Assembly (NCBI GenBank): GCA_000310025.1
Contig: FN649731.1
Coordinates: 1,422,893-1,486,892 of the forward strand
DNA from: Ectocarpus siliculosus
Taxonomy: Eukaryota > Sar > Phaeophyceae > Ectocarpales > Ectocarpaceae
Direction: 5' to 3'
Length of the DNA stretch: 64,000 nt
In this document: piece by piece, positions 1-11,500 of the stretch
Position numbering within the stretch: the stretch's first letter is position 1
Layout of the letters: every line of letters starts with the position of its first letter
Notes under the pieces: model-generated
Database searches by the model: none
Seen by the model: only the letters and a program-made list of their open reading frames with translations
What the model was told of the DNA's origin: nothing
Made by a program: the position numbers and the translations under genes

Positions 1-130
1 GAGCAACTCTCGTTCGTCACGGTTATGCCGGCATCGCGTGCCTCAGACACATGATGCATTTCGCGATCGATAATCACATGGGTAGAAGCGCCCTCGACTT
101 GGCACGTCTCTGTCTGCCGGTCCATCTGTC

Positions 131-150
131 TGCGTGCGTGCGTGCGTGCG

Positions 151-181
<31 letters not shown>
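131..181. repeat. (TGCG)n/(TGCC)n tetranucleotide microsatellite
   Basis: Consecutive TGCG units pass directly into TGCC units, a compound tetranucleotide tract of about 50 bp. Confidence 0.85.
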
Positions 182-182
<1 letters not shown>

Positions 183-1616
183 AGTCTAGCTGTTTGTCTC
201 CTCTGCCTGTTGACCTGTTTTTTTGTTCGTCTTTGTGTCTCTAATCTCTTCATCCGATCATTTGCGCGGTGTAACTCATTGACCGATCGACCACTCCAGA
301 ATGATCAGTGTCCTTCAGAACACGGTGACGGGATACACTTCGGATCGCAACCACGCACGCCGACGGCCTCTCAAGGGCACCGCGAACACCGAGCCAAAGT
401 TCATGGTGCATGACCTAGGCTGCAACGATCACCGTTTCCTTGACATCGTGGTAGAGTCCGTCAAGGCAAGCGCTGGCATCAACCTCCGCATCGAAGTTTA
501 CTGTTGACGAGGAGCAGAAGTTTTTCCAACGGCCGACAAGGATGCAACATTTGTTATGTTCGGCCCCATGCCCAAGGTAGTTATGAGGAGGAGAGCATCG
601 TTATTTGGGCGGCGGTTAAAGTTGCATGGTTGTGAGGTTTCCGGTGCTTTACAAGTACAGAAACGAAGAGAAGGTGGGCACATATTTTCGACTTTGGCTC
701 TCGGTTCATGTTTTGCGGTTTCGTATGTACGCACTCTGTCGCGATCTTTTGTGGGCTTGGTGCCGGAATCAGTCGATCAACACGATCGCAGAGGGCAATA
801 ACAGTGTGGGGTTACTACCTTGAGGCGTGATTCAGCGGGTGGGGGCACAAAATTTTGTCGAAAGTCAAACCCGGTGAATGGAGGGTAGGGCCCGCCGTCC
901 TCTCTGGTGGATGTATGAAGTATTTTGTCGGGAAACCTTCGGGGAGTACCGAAGGGGAGGAGTTTCTAGGAGAAGAGTGTGCCGTAACGGTCTAGCCTGT
1001 CGCTTGAGTTGTAAGTCGGAGTTGCGAGGGATTAGTTCGATTTGCTGAGTATTCATTTCTGTGGCCCACTAAAAAGCGGTGTCGGTAGTAGATGTTTTGA
1101 GTACCAATGGACGAGCGGCTATTCCTGCCAGTACCCGAATTTGGCTCGACGGACGGAATATGGCAGGGCCAGATGCACACATACGAACCGATGTGGTGAT
1201 GACATCAGCAGGTTGATCATGTGCCTCAAATATTGCAGCGGAAACGTAGGTCACCCTTTCCGTGAGTGGCATGCTTGATGGATGTAGTTGATCAGTGCAT
1301 CAGACGTTACAGCGCAATTGGGTGAATTAAGATCACTCGTCCAGAAAAGCGGTCCTGTCAAGCAAAGACTGCTGTACAAACTATTCATGTTTTTGACGTT
1401 TATCTGGGGGGCATTCTCGTTGGATTGAGCGTTCCCAAGTTCTGTGGGTCATATTTGCTTGCCACGCTGCAGTGTTTGGCAAAAGCCCGATACTCCATTT
1501 TTTACCTTGCAGTAGTACAGACGAACCGCCGCGTAAGAACTTCTTTTATTCAACCTCTTTTATGTTGAGGCTCGTTTCTTGTTTTCTCTGTGGGGTAACC
1601 CACATCGACTACAATA

Positions 1617-1760
1617 TTGCTGTTTTATTTTGAGAATATTTCAGTTGTTTTGGTCGAGTTCTTAAATTTGGTTCGTTTTGAGCCTGATTTTCTAGACTTG
1701 CAGGTTCTTAGGTGGTGGCGCGTACTGTATGGTGCATATTTTCAGCACTTTCCATTTTTT
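1617..1760 (+). repeat. Dispersed repeat fragment (family also near 10440 and 27570)
   Basis: The segment containing GAGTTCTTAAATTTGGTTCG and the later GGTGGTGGCGCGTACTGTA resembles 27600-27690, where the same order of blocks occurs with moderate divergence. The 27570 copy also shares its left part (TTTAGTGTAGGGGTGAG) with 10440-10520, so three dispersed fragments of one family can be linked. No coding capacity is visible. Confidence 0.5.
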
Positions 1761-1967
1761 ACTATATGCTACTATTGTTATAACAGTATCGTCGGCGTTG
1801 CGTATTGTGCCGGTGTGTGGAAGCCAGTAGCAACCGTAAGAGTTCCCTCGAATCCATGTGGGTGCGTTTCATTCGAGAGGCAAACGCATGAGGCGTGTGC
1901 GGCGAGTTTTTAATAGTTTAGTTTCTACCTTCTTCGCATGTGGCAACTTTGCCAGCTCCAGACTTGG

Positions 1968-2130
1968 AGGGCTATTATAATAATATTCGGAGTAGACTAC
2001 GTGGTACATTTCAACTGCCTTTAGGTGGACAGCGTGTGCCAATGTGCCAATGAGGGCAATAATAATAATAATATTTGGAGTAGACTAATATATTTCAACG
2101 GCCATTAGGTGGACAGCGTGTGCCAATACT
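1968..2130. repeat. Two-unit tandem duplication (~75-80 bp units)
   Basis: Two diverged direct copies each run from an (ATA)-rich block through GGAGTAGACTA to TTAGGTGGACAGCGTGTGCC. The first ends near 2043 and the second near 2130. Confidence 0.85.
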
Positions 2131-2283
2131 CCAAAGGGAAGAACCAGGACCAGTCGACATGCTCCAGTCACTTGGGGGCAACTGGGGGCCAATAAACAAT
2201 GGGTACCAGCAGAGTGAATAAACTTCAACAATGCAACAAGTCATCATCTTCCGTATGAAAGGAAACAAGCCGCCGAACAGCCT

Positions 2284-2460
2284 TACAAGGCAGAATGCAG
2301 CGCACCCTCCACGTGACTCGCCGAATGCCTGGCGCTTCGCGCTTGTGATGTGTTAGTAGTCTGGTCGGTTGAAAACCGGGCGTGCTCCGTCCCGGGTAGG
2401 GATGAGAGGTCAATGGTCTGAAGACTACGGCATGCACGGCTATGAGTACACCCCCCCAAA
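2284..2460 (+). repeat. Dispersed repeat, copy 1 (second copy at 52740-53010)
   Basis: This ~175 bp segment matches 52740-53010 in order and orientation. Shared blocks include GACTCGCC, GGCGCTTCGCGCTT, CGTGCTCCGTCCCGG, GAGGTCAATGGTCT and CGGCATGCACG. Copy 2 contains an internal tandem duplication that this copy lacks. No open frame is conserved between the copies, so it is probably a non-coding transposable-element end. Confidence 0.75.
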
Positions 2461-5109
2461 CCGTTGACGAATAGAGCCATCCCCTTAATCGTAGCTAGAT
2501 TGTTGAGGGAACACACTGAGCAGCAAGGTGTACCTACAGCACGAACCCGCCTTCTCCGCACTTTGAAAAACGCCGCCTTTGTACATGCCCTCTCGTTCTC
2601 CCATCCTCTGACACCTACACTACGGGATAACTCTACACCCATCCGTGGTCTTCGCAGCTTAGACAGAGTTGCCCATTTGGTGCCAACATACGAAAAGAAG
2701 CTACGGCTCGTTTTCATGGAAAACAACAGTTGTTCGAGTTTGATCAATAAGCTAGAGCTGCACTAGATCGGCATCTACAAATAATTTAGCACCTATCGGG
2801 ATACGCGCCGTTAGGGTGGTGTAGGTTCGAATTTGCTCTGACGACGCATGACACCGCAAAAACATGAAAGAATCGGCCCTCGGCCAGGCCTGCGCCAGAT
2901 GGGTTCATAAATACTCGCTGTCGCCTCCACAGCAGCATTTAGTTGCTGCTGCCTGACGACCACCCCGGGTCACGTGTACGCTACAGGTTGACAGTTCCAC
3001 AACCCCAAGAAACAATTTCGAAGAACACTTACACACGTAGAAAGACAACTGCTCCAACATGAACTCATTCGAGAGGGCTTGCCCCTACTAAAAGCACCCG
3101 CACCCTGACGATGACGTCTTGCGTGCTCTCTGCCTTTGGGTGGCATTGTCACATACCTTCTTGGTTTTGGAGTAGAGAGGCAGTCAGGTATGGTTTTCGA
3201 GGAAAACAACGGGGGAGCAGATCCGAGACAGTTGAACAGGGGATTCGCGGTCCTGCCTCACGTGCCGAGATGTGGCTTGGTTTCACCCCATCAGACGATT
3301 GTTTTCTGCAACAAAGAATCCCGTACCAAGGCCGCTGTTCGCTTGCAGTACTGTACTGCATCCATTCCGTTTCTCTTTTGGCAACCAACGTTCGCCGACA
3401 GTACCGCACCCTTTCTGTTCCTTTTCCAGCATCCCAAGAGGGCGTCAAAGGCGAAACCGCTCCACTCGTTCTCCGGGCTTTCCAACATCTCTCGTGGATA
3501 GCGCTCAACCGCTTGTCATTCAATTTCATTTTGGTGTATCAACAACTTGGGGGTCCACCGACCCCACATTCACGTGTCAGGCGCGTCGATGGTGGTACCG
3601 TGCAGGCACTCCATGTGAGGGTGACCGGTAGAGCAGTCCTCATTAAGAACGCGATTGCGGCACCTGTTTTGGGGGGGCAGGGCAGGGAGCGGGAGCGGAG
3701 GACGCGTTGGAATGTGAGGGCTTACGGCTCACCCATTCGTTGCTTGCCGTTGGCACTTAACCCTTGACCACGCATATTCACCAAGTTTGGGACGGACCAT
3801 CGTCGTTCGGAATCTCCGGTTCGCTACCGACATCACCGTTGGTGCTCTCACCAGTGTCACCATGTTTCGATTTCGAACTGGGTGGGTGGAGACTGTGCTA
3901 CTGTTTCCTGCAAAGCGGGGCATCAGGCACCCCCTCAATTTCGCGTTGTGATTGGAACATATTTGCAAGCTACAAACCGGGCAAACACGTAGCAATAGGT
4001 TTGGTGAGCTGTGAGGCGGAGGTGAACGAGAGGTACGCGCGATCAGGGCTCGGTGCGGGAACGCGGAGAGGATCTCTTCGCTCTGGCAGAGGGTAGGGCA
4101 TTTCTGGGGCCCTCAGTGTTTCAGGATGTCTTCATGGCGATCATACCCCTCTGGTCAGTTCCCACCACACAACAAACGTTTCGTGTCAGCCACTACAGTA
4201 GTTCCATCCTGGATACAGGGCTTTTCGAAACACGGGGATGCGGCCAGGCGTATCTGCTCCTTCCACGGTTCCCCCTCGATTGTTGAGATGTGGTGCCGAT
4301 TGGCCAGAGCAATACTAACACTTGGTTAGTGTTTTATTGAAAGGAGCGAAGCACCTTCCCCTATTGAGCTCGCCCGTCAGGTCCGTGTCGTGGTATTCCC
4401 TGCGAGATTGCGTATTGTAGATACAGTGGATGGGCCTTTCGGCGAATCATTGTGTGAAATGATGGGTTTGGATGAAGCACCGATAGCTGCGCTAGCGAAC
4501 TCGTAATTTCGTCGAGGACACGCATGAGGGCCGCTCTCAACCCAACGCATGCACCATGTACATGCCGTGGTTCTGCTCTCACGCCTACCGTGGATCAACC
4601 GCAACAAACGATGACCCTTCGCACATCGCTCTTACTTGTGACACGATCTTCCATAGCTAATTAAATGGCATTGGGCTACAGTTGCTCGATGCGGAAATGG
4701 AGGTACGGAGTATCCCACCCTTGTCGTTGTGGCAACCTGTCAGCGTCACCACTACACTCAGCAACCATGGCAAAGAATTAAATCGTGTTACACTCATTCC
4801 CACGGTCGAGAACATCGGCGTTCCTGTCCATCACAACTCACGACCGAACCGTGGATGTGATTTGGTAGCTCCAATAGTACCCACAGAGCGTCCGCAAAAC
4901 CCACCGCGGCTGACCCTCCTAATGTGAGCAACAGCACCATAGCGCCGAGAGCCGTTGACTACGTTGCGTCCAGCCCTGATGCACTCACCTTCTCTCTTAG
5001 GCATGGGATCAAAATGAGGTCCGCCCTCTACATTCCGTGAAAGTGCCTGCTGTCAAAAAGACCGGGTGGTGAGTCAAAAGGAATCGTTGCTACTAGGCCT
5101 TCTTGTTCA

Positions 5110-5640
5110 TAGTCTCAGGTTGTTTCTGTTGTTATGATGTTGTCTTCACAGCCAAAACCGTTCCGGTCTCTGCTCAGTACCTTCTAACATCCGTACCTGT
5201 CCGATTGACGCGGACAGCTTCCGTGATTACGGGCCAACTACCCTAAAAGGGCACACTAGGAATCATACGGAACCAGTAACTGGACTCAGAAAATGATCTA
5301 ACGCGATCATAGCAGATCGCAAAAACAAATCGGGAGACGAGTCAACCCGGCAAGAGAAATGTACAGAAATGTAGAAAGTAGGTACAGTTCTTCCCAGACC
5401 AAAGTAAGAGAGAGAGAGCCCCCCGCTCGGCATGCAATGCCGAGCAATAACACAATGCACAAACATTAAGGATCGAAGGATCACCGATTGAGTTACTACC
5501 TAGATGGATGTATCCATGAATCCCTGCAGCACACCTGGGCCGGGATGTATTCGCCGCTGGGGTTACATAGGCCAAGCCAGCCCCGCACGCAGCCGCAAAG
5601 CCAATACGTGTGGGAGGTTCTAAAGATCACTCAACCGGAA
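5110..5640 (+). repeat. ~0.5 kb hairpin-bearing repeat element, copy 1
   Basis: This segment aligns along its whole length with 15885-16480. Both carry the block TCTCTGCT-AGNACCTTCT followed by TCCGTACC, a GC-rich middle, the perfect hairpin CTCGGCATGCAATGCCGAG (5426-5444 here), then GTATTCGCCG-GGGGTT and GTGTGGGAGGTTCT. The left ~150 bp alone recurs on the minus strand near 18960-19190, 35575-35765 and 51655-52165. There is no coding capacity. A solo LTR or a non-autonomous element would fit; I saw no target-site duplication that settles it. Confidence 0.75.
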
Positions 5641-5705
5641 CAACGTAAGAACACACCAAGACAATAATAACAACCCAAGCAGATCGGGGGGGGGGGGGGG
5701 GGGGG

Positions 5706-5805
5706 NNNNNNNNNNNNNNNNNNNNNNNNNNNNNNNNNNNNNNNNNNNNNNNNNNNNNNNNNNNNNNNNNNNNNNNNNNNNNNNNNNNNNNNNNNNNNNN
5801 NNNNN
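5706..5805. other. Assembly gap (100 N) flanked by poly-G
   Basis: Exactly 100 N, with G homopolymer tracts on both sides (about 5689-5705 and 5806-5832). A round gap size and poly-G margins indicate an unresolved gap, so the flanking G runs should not be trusted as genomic sequence. Confidence 0.97.
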
Positions 5806-6149
5806 GGGGGTGGGGGGGGGGGGGGGGGGGGGTACAGTGGCGCCAAAAATATGTAGACTAGAGGGATAAATGTGACTGGTTATCCCTGCGACCACCTCCA
5901 TCATATCCAGTCCTCTACACATATCTCGTTCCACGTTCTGCCACCTCCGTCCTGCTCTCCTCACCTGCCGCCATTTCTGCTAACCGGGTCTCTCGACACT
6001 TCCCCGTCCCCCCCCACCCCCGCCTCGGTGGTTGTTTCAGTCTTCTTTCGGCTCTGATGTTGACGTAATGTATTGTGTGCATATTTTGCTAGCCCGTTTT
6101 CCGCGCGTAGCCCGTTTTCCGCGCGTACGGTACAGTGTAGTGTGCCGGC

Positions 6150-6990
6150 CTTGTTGTCCTCCTCGTGCCAGGCGACCTGAACCTCTCCAACCCCTGTAGC
6201 AACCCCATGTACACAGGCACGAGGAGTCGGCTCTGGCGTCGAACGTTTTTGAAGTCGTCCAAGCATTTATTTCGTCCAATCAACGCTGTCCCACCCCGTG
6301 CCTGCCCCGAACGATGTCGCCGAACATCACTCGCTTCAAGAGTCGTCCGTCTGGCTGTCAGGCCAATGCTCCAGGGAACAATAGTCGCCGTGTCCGGACG
6401 ATGAGTTGGCATCCGCGCTTAGGGTCTAGGCGGAGGAGAGCTGCCGTTCATTTGCCGCTCGTGCGGCGGTACCCGATGACCCGTAGCGGATCTGAGAGCG
6501 ATAGGTCGTCCTCGGAACCACTCCGCCGGAGCGGCGAAACGTAGAAGATCGTAACAGGCCCGCGGAACATGGAGGAGATCAACTGGTAGCGGTCGCGGCG
6601 CGGGCCTCCGTATAGCAGAGCCTCCATCGCCTCCGTATTCAGAAGCCGGACTTTAAGTCTCCACGGTGTTGTCTGCCTGTGTCGGACAGCTCCCGGGCGA
6701 ACGTACGGAGACAGGCACGCCCGCCCGCGTTGTTCTGCTCCCGTCAGCTCACCATCGTCATCTTTTGACTTGGCCATCCGAGTATCGCACAGACGGATGT
6801 GCTTCTGTCCCACTGCTTCGATCACACAGTGGTTCCTGAGGTGGTTTACTGCTGTACAACCAAGTGTGGGCAAGTGGTGGGAGAAGCTGGGTGGGAGGTA
6901 GGAAGCTTGCGGGCCTGCAGGCTGCTGCAAACTGCAAACTGCGAAACCTGCAATATCGACCGGTTCGCCAGAAAGTTCCGCACCGTATGT
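6150..6990 (-). mobile_element. Decayed non-LTR (LINE) retrotransposon, RT C-terminal relic
   Basis: On the minus strand the frame contains DDDGELT, then an Arg-rich stretch, then PWRLKVRLLNTEAMEALLYG near 6590-6660. This matches the region after the reverse-transcriptase palm in algal and stramenopile LINEs, where the pattern is G-D/E-L-T, R-R-A-W, W-R-L-K-x-R-L, E-A-x-L-Y-G. Downstream pieces in shifted frames read LRVIGYRRTSGK, then TRRLLFPGALA, a stop, and RLLKRVMFGDIV near 6320-6350. These are the expected next blocks. Stops and frame changes break the frame repeatedly, so it is a non-functional remnant. No 5' end, ORF1, endonuclease or poly-A tail was identified, and the ends given are approximate. 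Confidence 0.65.
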
Positions 6991-8305
6991 TACCATTCGG
7001 GCCGCCGAGATCGGCAAAACGTAAAACGGATCCGCATCTTCCGGACGACGCCAAACAAGGGATGTGGTGGAGGTCACAATCACGGGAGCACAGTCTCGGT
7101 TGGATTGAGCCCCTGCCTTTGACCACTCTGGTAAACTGGGAAGGAGAGGCTTGCAGACGCTCGCAGGGTTGGAAATATGCCCGCGGTGGCTTCCAGCTTT
7201 TGGCGACGCCGGTGGTGGCGGAAGTGGACATGGAGGTGCGACCGATGTACATGTGTGTGTGGGGTGTTTGCCGGATATCCTCAGACCCTCGTCTTGCCTT
7301 CAACCGAGCATATGTAATCTCTCAAAGATGAACCCGGGTGTACTATGGCCTGTTATACATCTGTCCCGTGCGGCACAGGAGCAGTGGCCCTAGAGGACGT
7401 AATGGATCCTGCTGTGGACAAGATAAATACATCCAAAGAGCATGGCATTCTACCGGCAATGTACGCCACCAAGAAAACTTCCACTGCCCCCCGTTTATAG
7501 AATGTCTACATAGAAGCACCATTGTTATCAGTTCGGACGATAAATGAGATAAGAGTGCTGTAGGTTTCCCAGAAGTAAGACAGGTATCTGAGTAGGGATC
7601 CACCCGGCCGTGATACGGAGGAGACCGGTTTTTGTTTATCAGTCCGGACGATAAATGAGATAAGAGTACTACCATGTATAGTTTTCCTAGAAGTAAGACA
7701 GGTATCTGAGTAGGGATCTACCCGGCCGTGATACGGAGGAGACCGAAAGCCGAACCATACCCTTCGATTTCCCTGGACAAACTCTTGGTTGCTCTGTCTG
7801 TCGTTCGCCCAGTATTCGTTTGAATGAATGTTGTCGCTTCTTCCTCCTGTTGTCCTTGAATTCATCAGACGCAGACTGAAAGGATGTGGTACCAGCACCC
7901 AGCGGGGGTTTGTTCCGGATGCGCAGCAGTTGGGAGGAAACCAGGTCTCACTTGTTGGTGCAATGAGTTCTACCTTGGGTCGCGATCTCTCTCTTCTGTT
8001 TCACCCCGTATGTAGCTGGTGATGCCTGTCTGTGCATGACGTAAGGATGGATTTTCGGATTTTCTACCCGCTTGCGGTCACGCTTGTGTTCAAACATCAA
8101 ACCAATCATGCGAAGCGAAAAGTTATTGCTGGCATGTATATGGTATGTACCTGTCGCTTCGTTGTCCAAGCATGGATTATTTTCTCCGATTGTTGAGTTC
8201 CACCGTGGATCCGCCGGTGTTGTGCCTGGGACCCCTAGCGCTCATTCTTCCTCGGTAAAGACTGGTTTTGGCTGTTGTTGGACATGCAGCCTCTCTATTT
8301 CTATC
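6991..8305. other. Intergenic sequence upstream of the kinase gene
   Basis: No gene is supported between the LINE relic and the kinase exons. The stretch contains the tandem duplication at 7525-7745 and otherwise unremarkable sequence. Any upstream non-coding or short coding exon of the kinase would lie here, but I could not identify one. Confidence 0.45.
7525..7745. repeat. Two-unit tandem duplication (~105-110 bp units)
   Basis: Units 7525-7629 and 7636-7745 are near identical. Both begin TTATCAGT-CGGACGATAAA and end CGTGATACGGAGGAGACCG. The second has a short insertion after the GAGATAAGAGT block. Confidence 0.95.
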
Positions 8306-8343
8306 TTTCCCTTCCTCTCTCTCTCTCTCTATTTCTATCTTTC

Positions 8344-8396
<53 letters not shown>

Positions 8397-8430
8397 CTCT
8401 CTCTCTCTCTCTCAATCTCTTTCTCCTCTC
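8306..8430. repeat. (CT)n microsatellite
   Basis: About 120 bp of nearly uninterrupted CT dinucleotides. It lies roughly 90 bp upstream of the first kinase exon that can be placed, so it may sit in a 5' intron or leader. Confidence 0.95.
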
Positions 8431-8522
8431 TCGCCCTGCGACAATCAATCAACAGTGTGCGACAATCAATTAACAGTGTTCCGAAGTCATATGTACCTGA
8501 CTGTACAGCTCTTGATGTTCAG

Positions 8523-11500
8523 GTGACAGCGGCTGCGGCGATCGTGCTGGCCGAGGGCCTAACCGAAAGAAGCACAGCAGAGCATCAGCAGATGCATGAG
8601 AATCAGGCAGAGGCAGCGGCGGGGTCAGCGAGGGGAAGGTCAATCGGAGTCATCGAGGAAGCGCGGGAGGGATTCGGAGTCCTGATGGCGCAGGAGGGCA
8701 GGGCACCGAAGTCCACGGTGGTGGCGAGGGGCGACACGGAGGTTGGTGCTCATACCATGGCTCTGATCAAAAGGTCACCACGCTTGATGGGAGGTGGAAC
8801 TACGGAGGCGGCGGACGGACCAGACGTAGACAAGGCAGCGTCTCCGAGGAGATCTGCGGACGATGTGACGAAGCTGTCGTCGATCCCAGCGATAGGAGGA
8901 GGACCCGCTGTCGCACGCACGTTCCGCCCCATGACCTCTGGAAACTCGCCCAGCCTGCCAGCAGTCAAGTTGCCGTTGTATGAAGGGAAAGCTAACAAGA
9001 CATCTTCTGTTGCAGGAGCGGTTGGCCTTCAGGGCTCTGCTGGTCGTTCTTTGGGCGTCAAGGGGCCGAACCGCACCCCGCCGCTCACACCACCGCCGCA
9101 GTTCGCCCGCTCGCCGGTACTATCCATCACCGACATCTCGCGGCCCCTCTCTGCACCGAGTGGAAGCTCGGCCGGCGGCAGCGCGCCGACGACGACCGCT
9201 CTCCTGCCCCGCAGCAGAAGTGTTGCCGGCCCCGTCGTCAAGGTGCCGCCATCACCATCAAGGCTTCACGGCGCTCTGCCCTGCGGCACTTGCGTTGTTG
9301 GAGATGCCCAAATGGCGCTGACCCGGTCCTGGGCGCACATCGCGATTGCTGACTCAGAGGTGCCGAACATTGCTGCCGAGACGACCCTCGCTGGCGTTAC
9401 CGCTGCACGGGTTGTCAAGTCGGAGGCGGTGAAGGAGTCCTTGGCGAGTGGGCAGGCGGCGCGGCGATCACACCACGAGGAGCGGCGCGTGAAACCGAGG
9501 GTTCGCCACGATGCTGGTGAGAAGGAGACAGAGAGGCCGTGTTCTTGGGACCAGCAACAGCAGCCGCAGCAGCAGCAGTATGAGCTGTGCCCGCCGGAGG
9601 AGGGAGAAACTCTCGTGGTCTTGGGCGTGGAGGGGGAGACGGGATCCCCGGTGATGGAAGAGCTCAGACCCCCTGGACAGGAGAACGACAGCGGCTGCAC
9701 GTGGAGTCTTGGGATGCTAAGGGAGGACAAGACGCTTGGACTTTTCGCGCAAGGCAGCTTTGGTGCGCATGCAGTGCTTGTGGCTTCTGCTTAAGCAAAC
9801 TGTGATTAAAGAAAAGAGGATATTTGCACAACATTCAGCGCCGTTTCAACGACATTCCAAACAACAAACAAAAACAATTGCATAACTGGTTCAGAACATC
9901 ATACCATTTGTTTGGATCATTGGTTCGGTATGTTTTTTCTCCCTCTTTGTTCCAGAATATATGCCAGGTATGCCAAGTACAGGGTTGCTCTCCCTCCGGA
10001 ATACAAGCCATGTTGAGCCATTCTTACTCATGTTCTGTAAGGCGGGTCACCGCCGCCTACCCGCCGCTCTCCCCTCCCAACTTTACCATACCTCTTGCTT
10101 ATTTGCTGTCGATGGCACTTTTTCCTGCTTGTATATGCTTCCCGGCTGTGGTATTCGCGCGGTGGCTGGGCAGGCGCGGTGGTGGCAGTAAGGACGGCGA
10201 ATGGCCGGCTGCTGGCCATGAAGGTCGTGCAAACCGACGGAGATGTACAAAAAGTGAGAAGATGTGATTCCTCCCTTTCTTTCGCCCGCCTAGGATCTTC
10301 CCCCCCTCCGCCCTTCCCCTTTGAAAATCACAAAGGGCGGAAGTACGGACAAATCTTCCGTTTTTGCCCTGCTGAAGCACATGGTCAGAAAACATTTTTT
10401 TATGACGGAGGACGTCCGGGAGGAAATTTGTCAATTGAAGTTTAGTGTAGGGGTGAGGTTGCAGCGTGGTTAATTCCCCCTTGCTCGAACAGCTTAACAT
10501 TTTCGGTTTTCTGCAAGAAGGACGGCCGCGTTCGTCTCGTTGTTCAGCGTGTGTAGCCCACATGTTGGAACTCTAGTCATATGGTGTGCGTCGTGTCGGA
10601 CATGGCCGAACGTTGACACGAAAACGACCGAACAACGGTCTACTAGGTGTGCAAATTACCACCTCTAACTTATCGAGCCCCCCCGGCATCGACGTCATCA
10701 TCGTCGTCGGTAGTGATCCATTTCATAAGTATTCTATTCTTCTACCCGACATCTACCCAGAACTTCCGCAACATGGGTGCTGTACTATATGCTACCAGTT
10801 CGCCAAGGTCCGTAGTACGCCGGTCGCCCCGGTGGTCTAGTTGGTAACCTCGAAACCTTCTAGAGGTTAGGTCAGGGGTTCGAATCCCGGCGTAAGCGAG
10901 CTTTTCTTGCAAAGTGAGTTTTTCTCTCGCTTCCGCTCCTGGTCTATCTAGTGGATAGCGGTAGTTAGTGTGTACACAGAGGGAAGAGAGTGCTGAACTC
11001 TTCTCGCATTAAAAATCGAAGGCAAAGTACCGCAGGAGGGGACGGTAGAGTGGAGCTCTTCTGTGTGACCACGGGTTGGAGTAAACGGCACTAGAGCTGT
11101 GAGGGCTGATTTGAAGTGAAGACAAGAAGAAGTAGGTGGGCACAAACACTGTTCACGAAACAGAGCGGGCCGAGAGAATCGAATTTTCCCATGCACTACT
11201 CTATTTTTTGTCGTGATCACCCTCTTTTTTTTGTGTTTCGTTGAACCTCCTTCCACCTCCCCCTCACGGTGCTTCACCCTGCATCATTTGCGAGCCTGGT
11301 CTGGTGAAACGCCATCGTGCTCCAATCTGGCGTTGGAGAGATGCAAAGTGCATGGTCGACGCATGACAATGAGCACCCCCTCCTCCCCCCGCCATCAATT
11401 CGATACCTCACGCAGGAGAAAGAGGCCCGGCAGGAGGCAGAACTTCTCGAGGTCTGTGCGCCGCACCCGAACGTGGTCGACATGCTTGGAGTTATCAAGA

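Larger units (their letters stand above)
1..5105. other. Repeat-rich region without a supported gene
   Basis: I found no coding region here that I can support. Open frames are short, overlap one another on both strands and show no recognisable domain or splice-compatible exon series. The longest, at 3111-3767 (+), has no family signature. The stretch holds a tetranucleotide repeat near 131-181, a tandem duplication near 1970-2130, a dispersed repeat at 2284-2460 and a piece of another dispersed family near 1617-1760. It is most likely decayed transposable-element DNA, but that is inference. Confidence 0.5.

Noticed and set aside
131..181. CRISPR-like regular repeat
   Set aside because: It is a tetranucleotide microsatellite in eukaryotic DNA, with no spacers and no cas genes anywhere in the window.
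3111..3767. 218-codon open frame (+)
   Set aside because: Several other frames of similar length overlap it on both strands, composition is not protein-like, and no domain or splice partner was found.
5620..5964. Proline-rich open frames spanning N (-)
   Set aside because: Built from poly-G gap margins and N codons.
8177..8475. Ser/Leu-rich (+) and Glu/Arg-rich (-) open frames
   Set aside because: They are translations of the (CT)n microsatellite and carry no other protein-like sequence.
10826..10905. Functional tRNA gene
   Set aside because: The acceptor arms do not pair and the T-stem is defective, so it is recorded only as a tRNA-like element.
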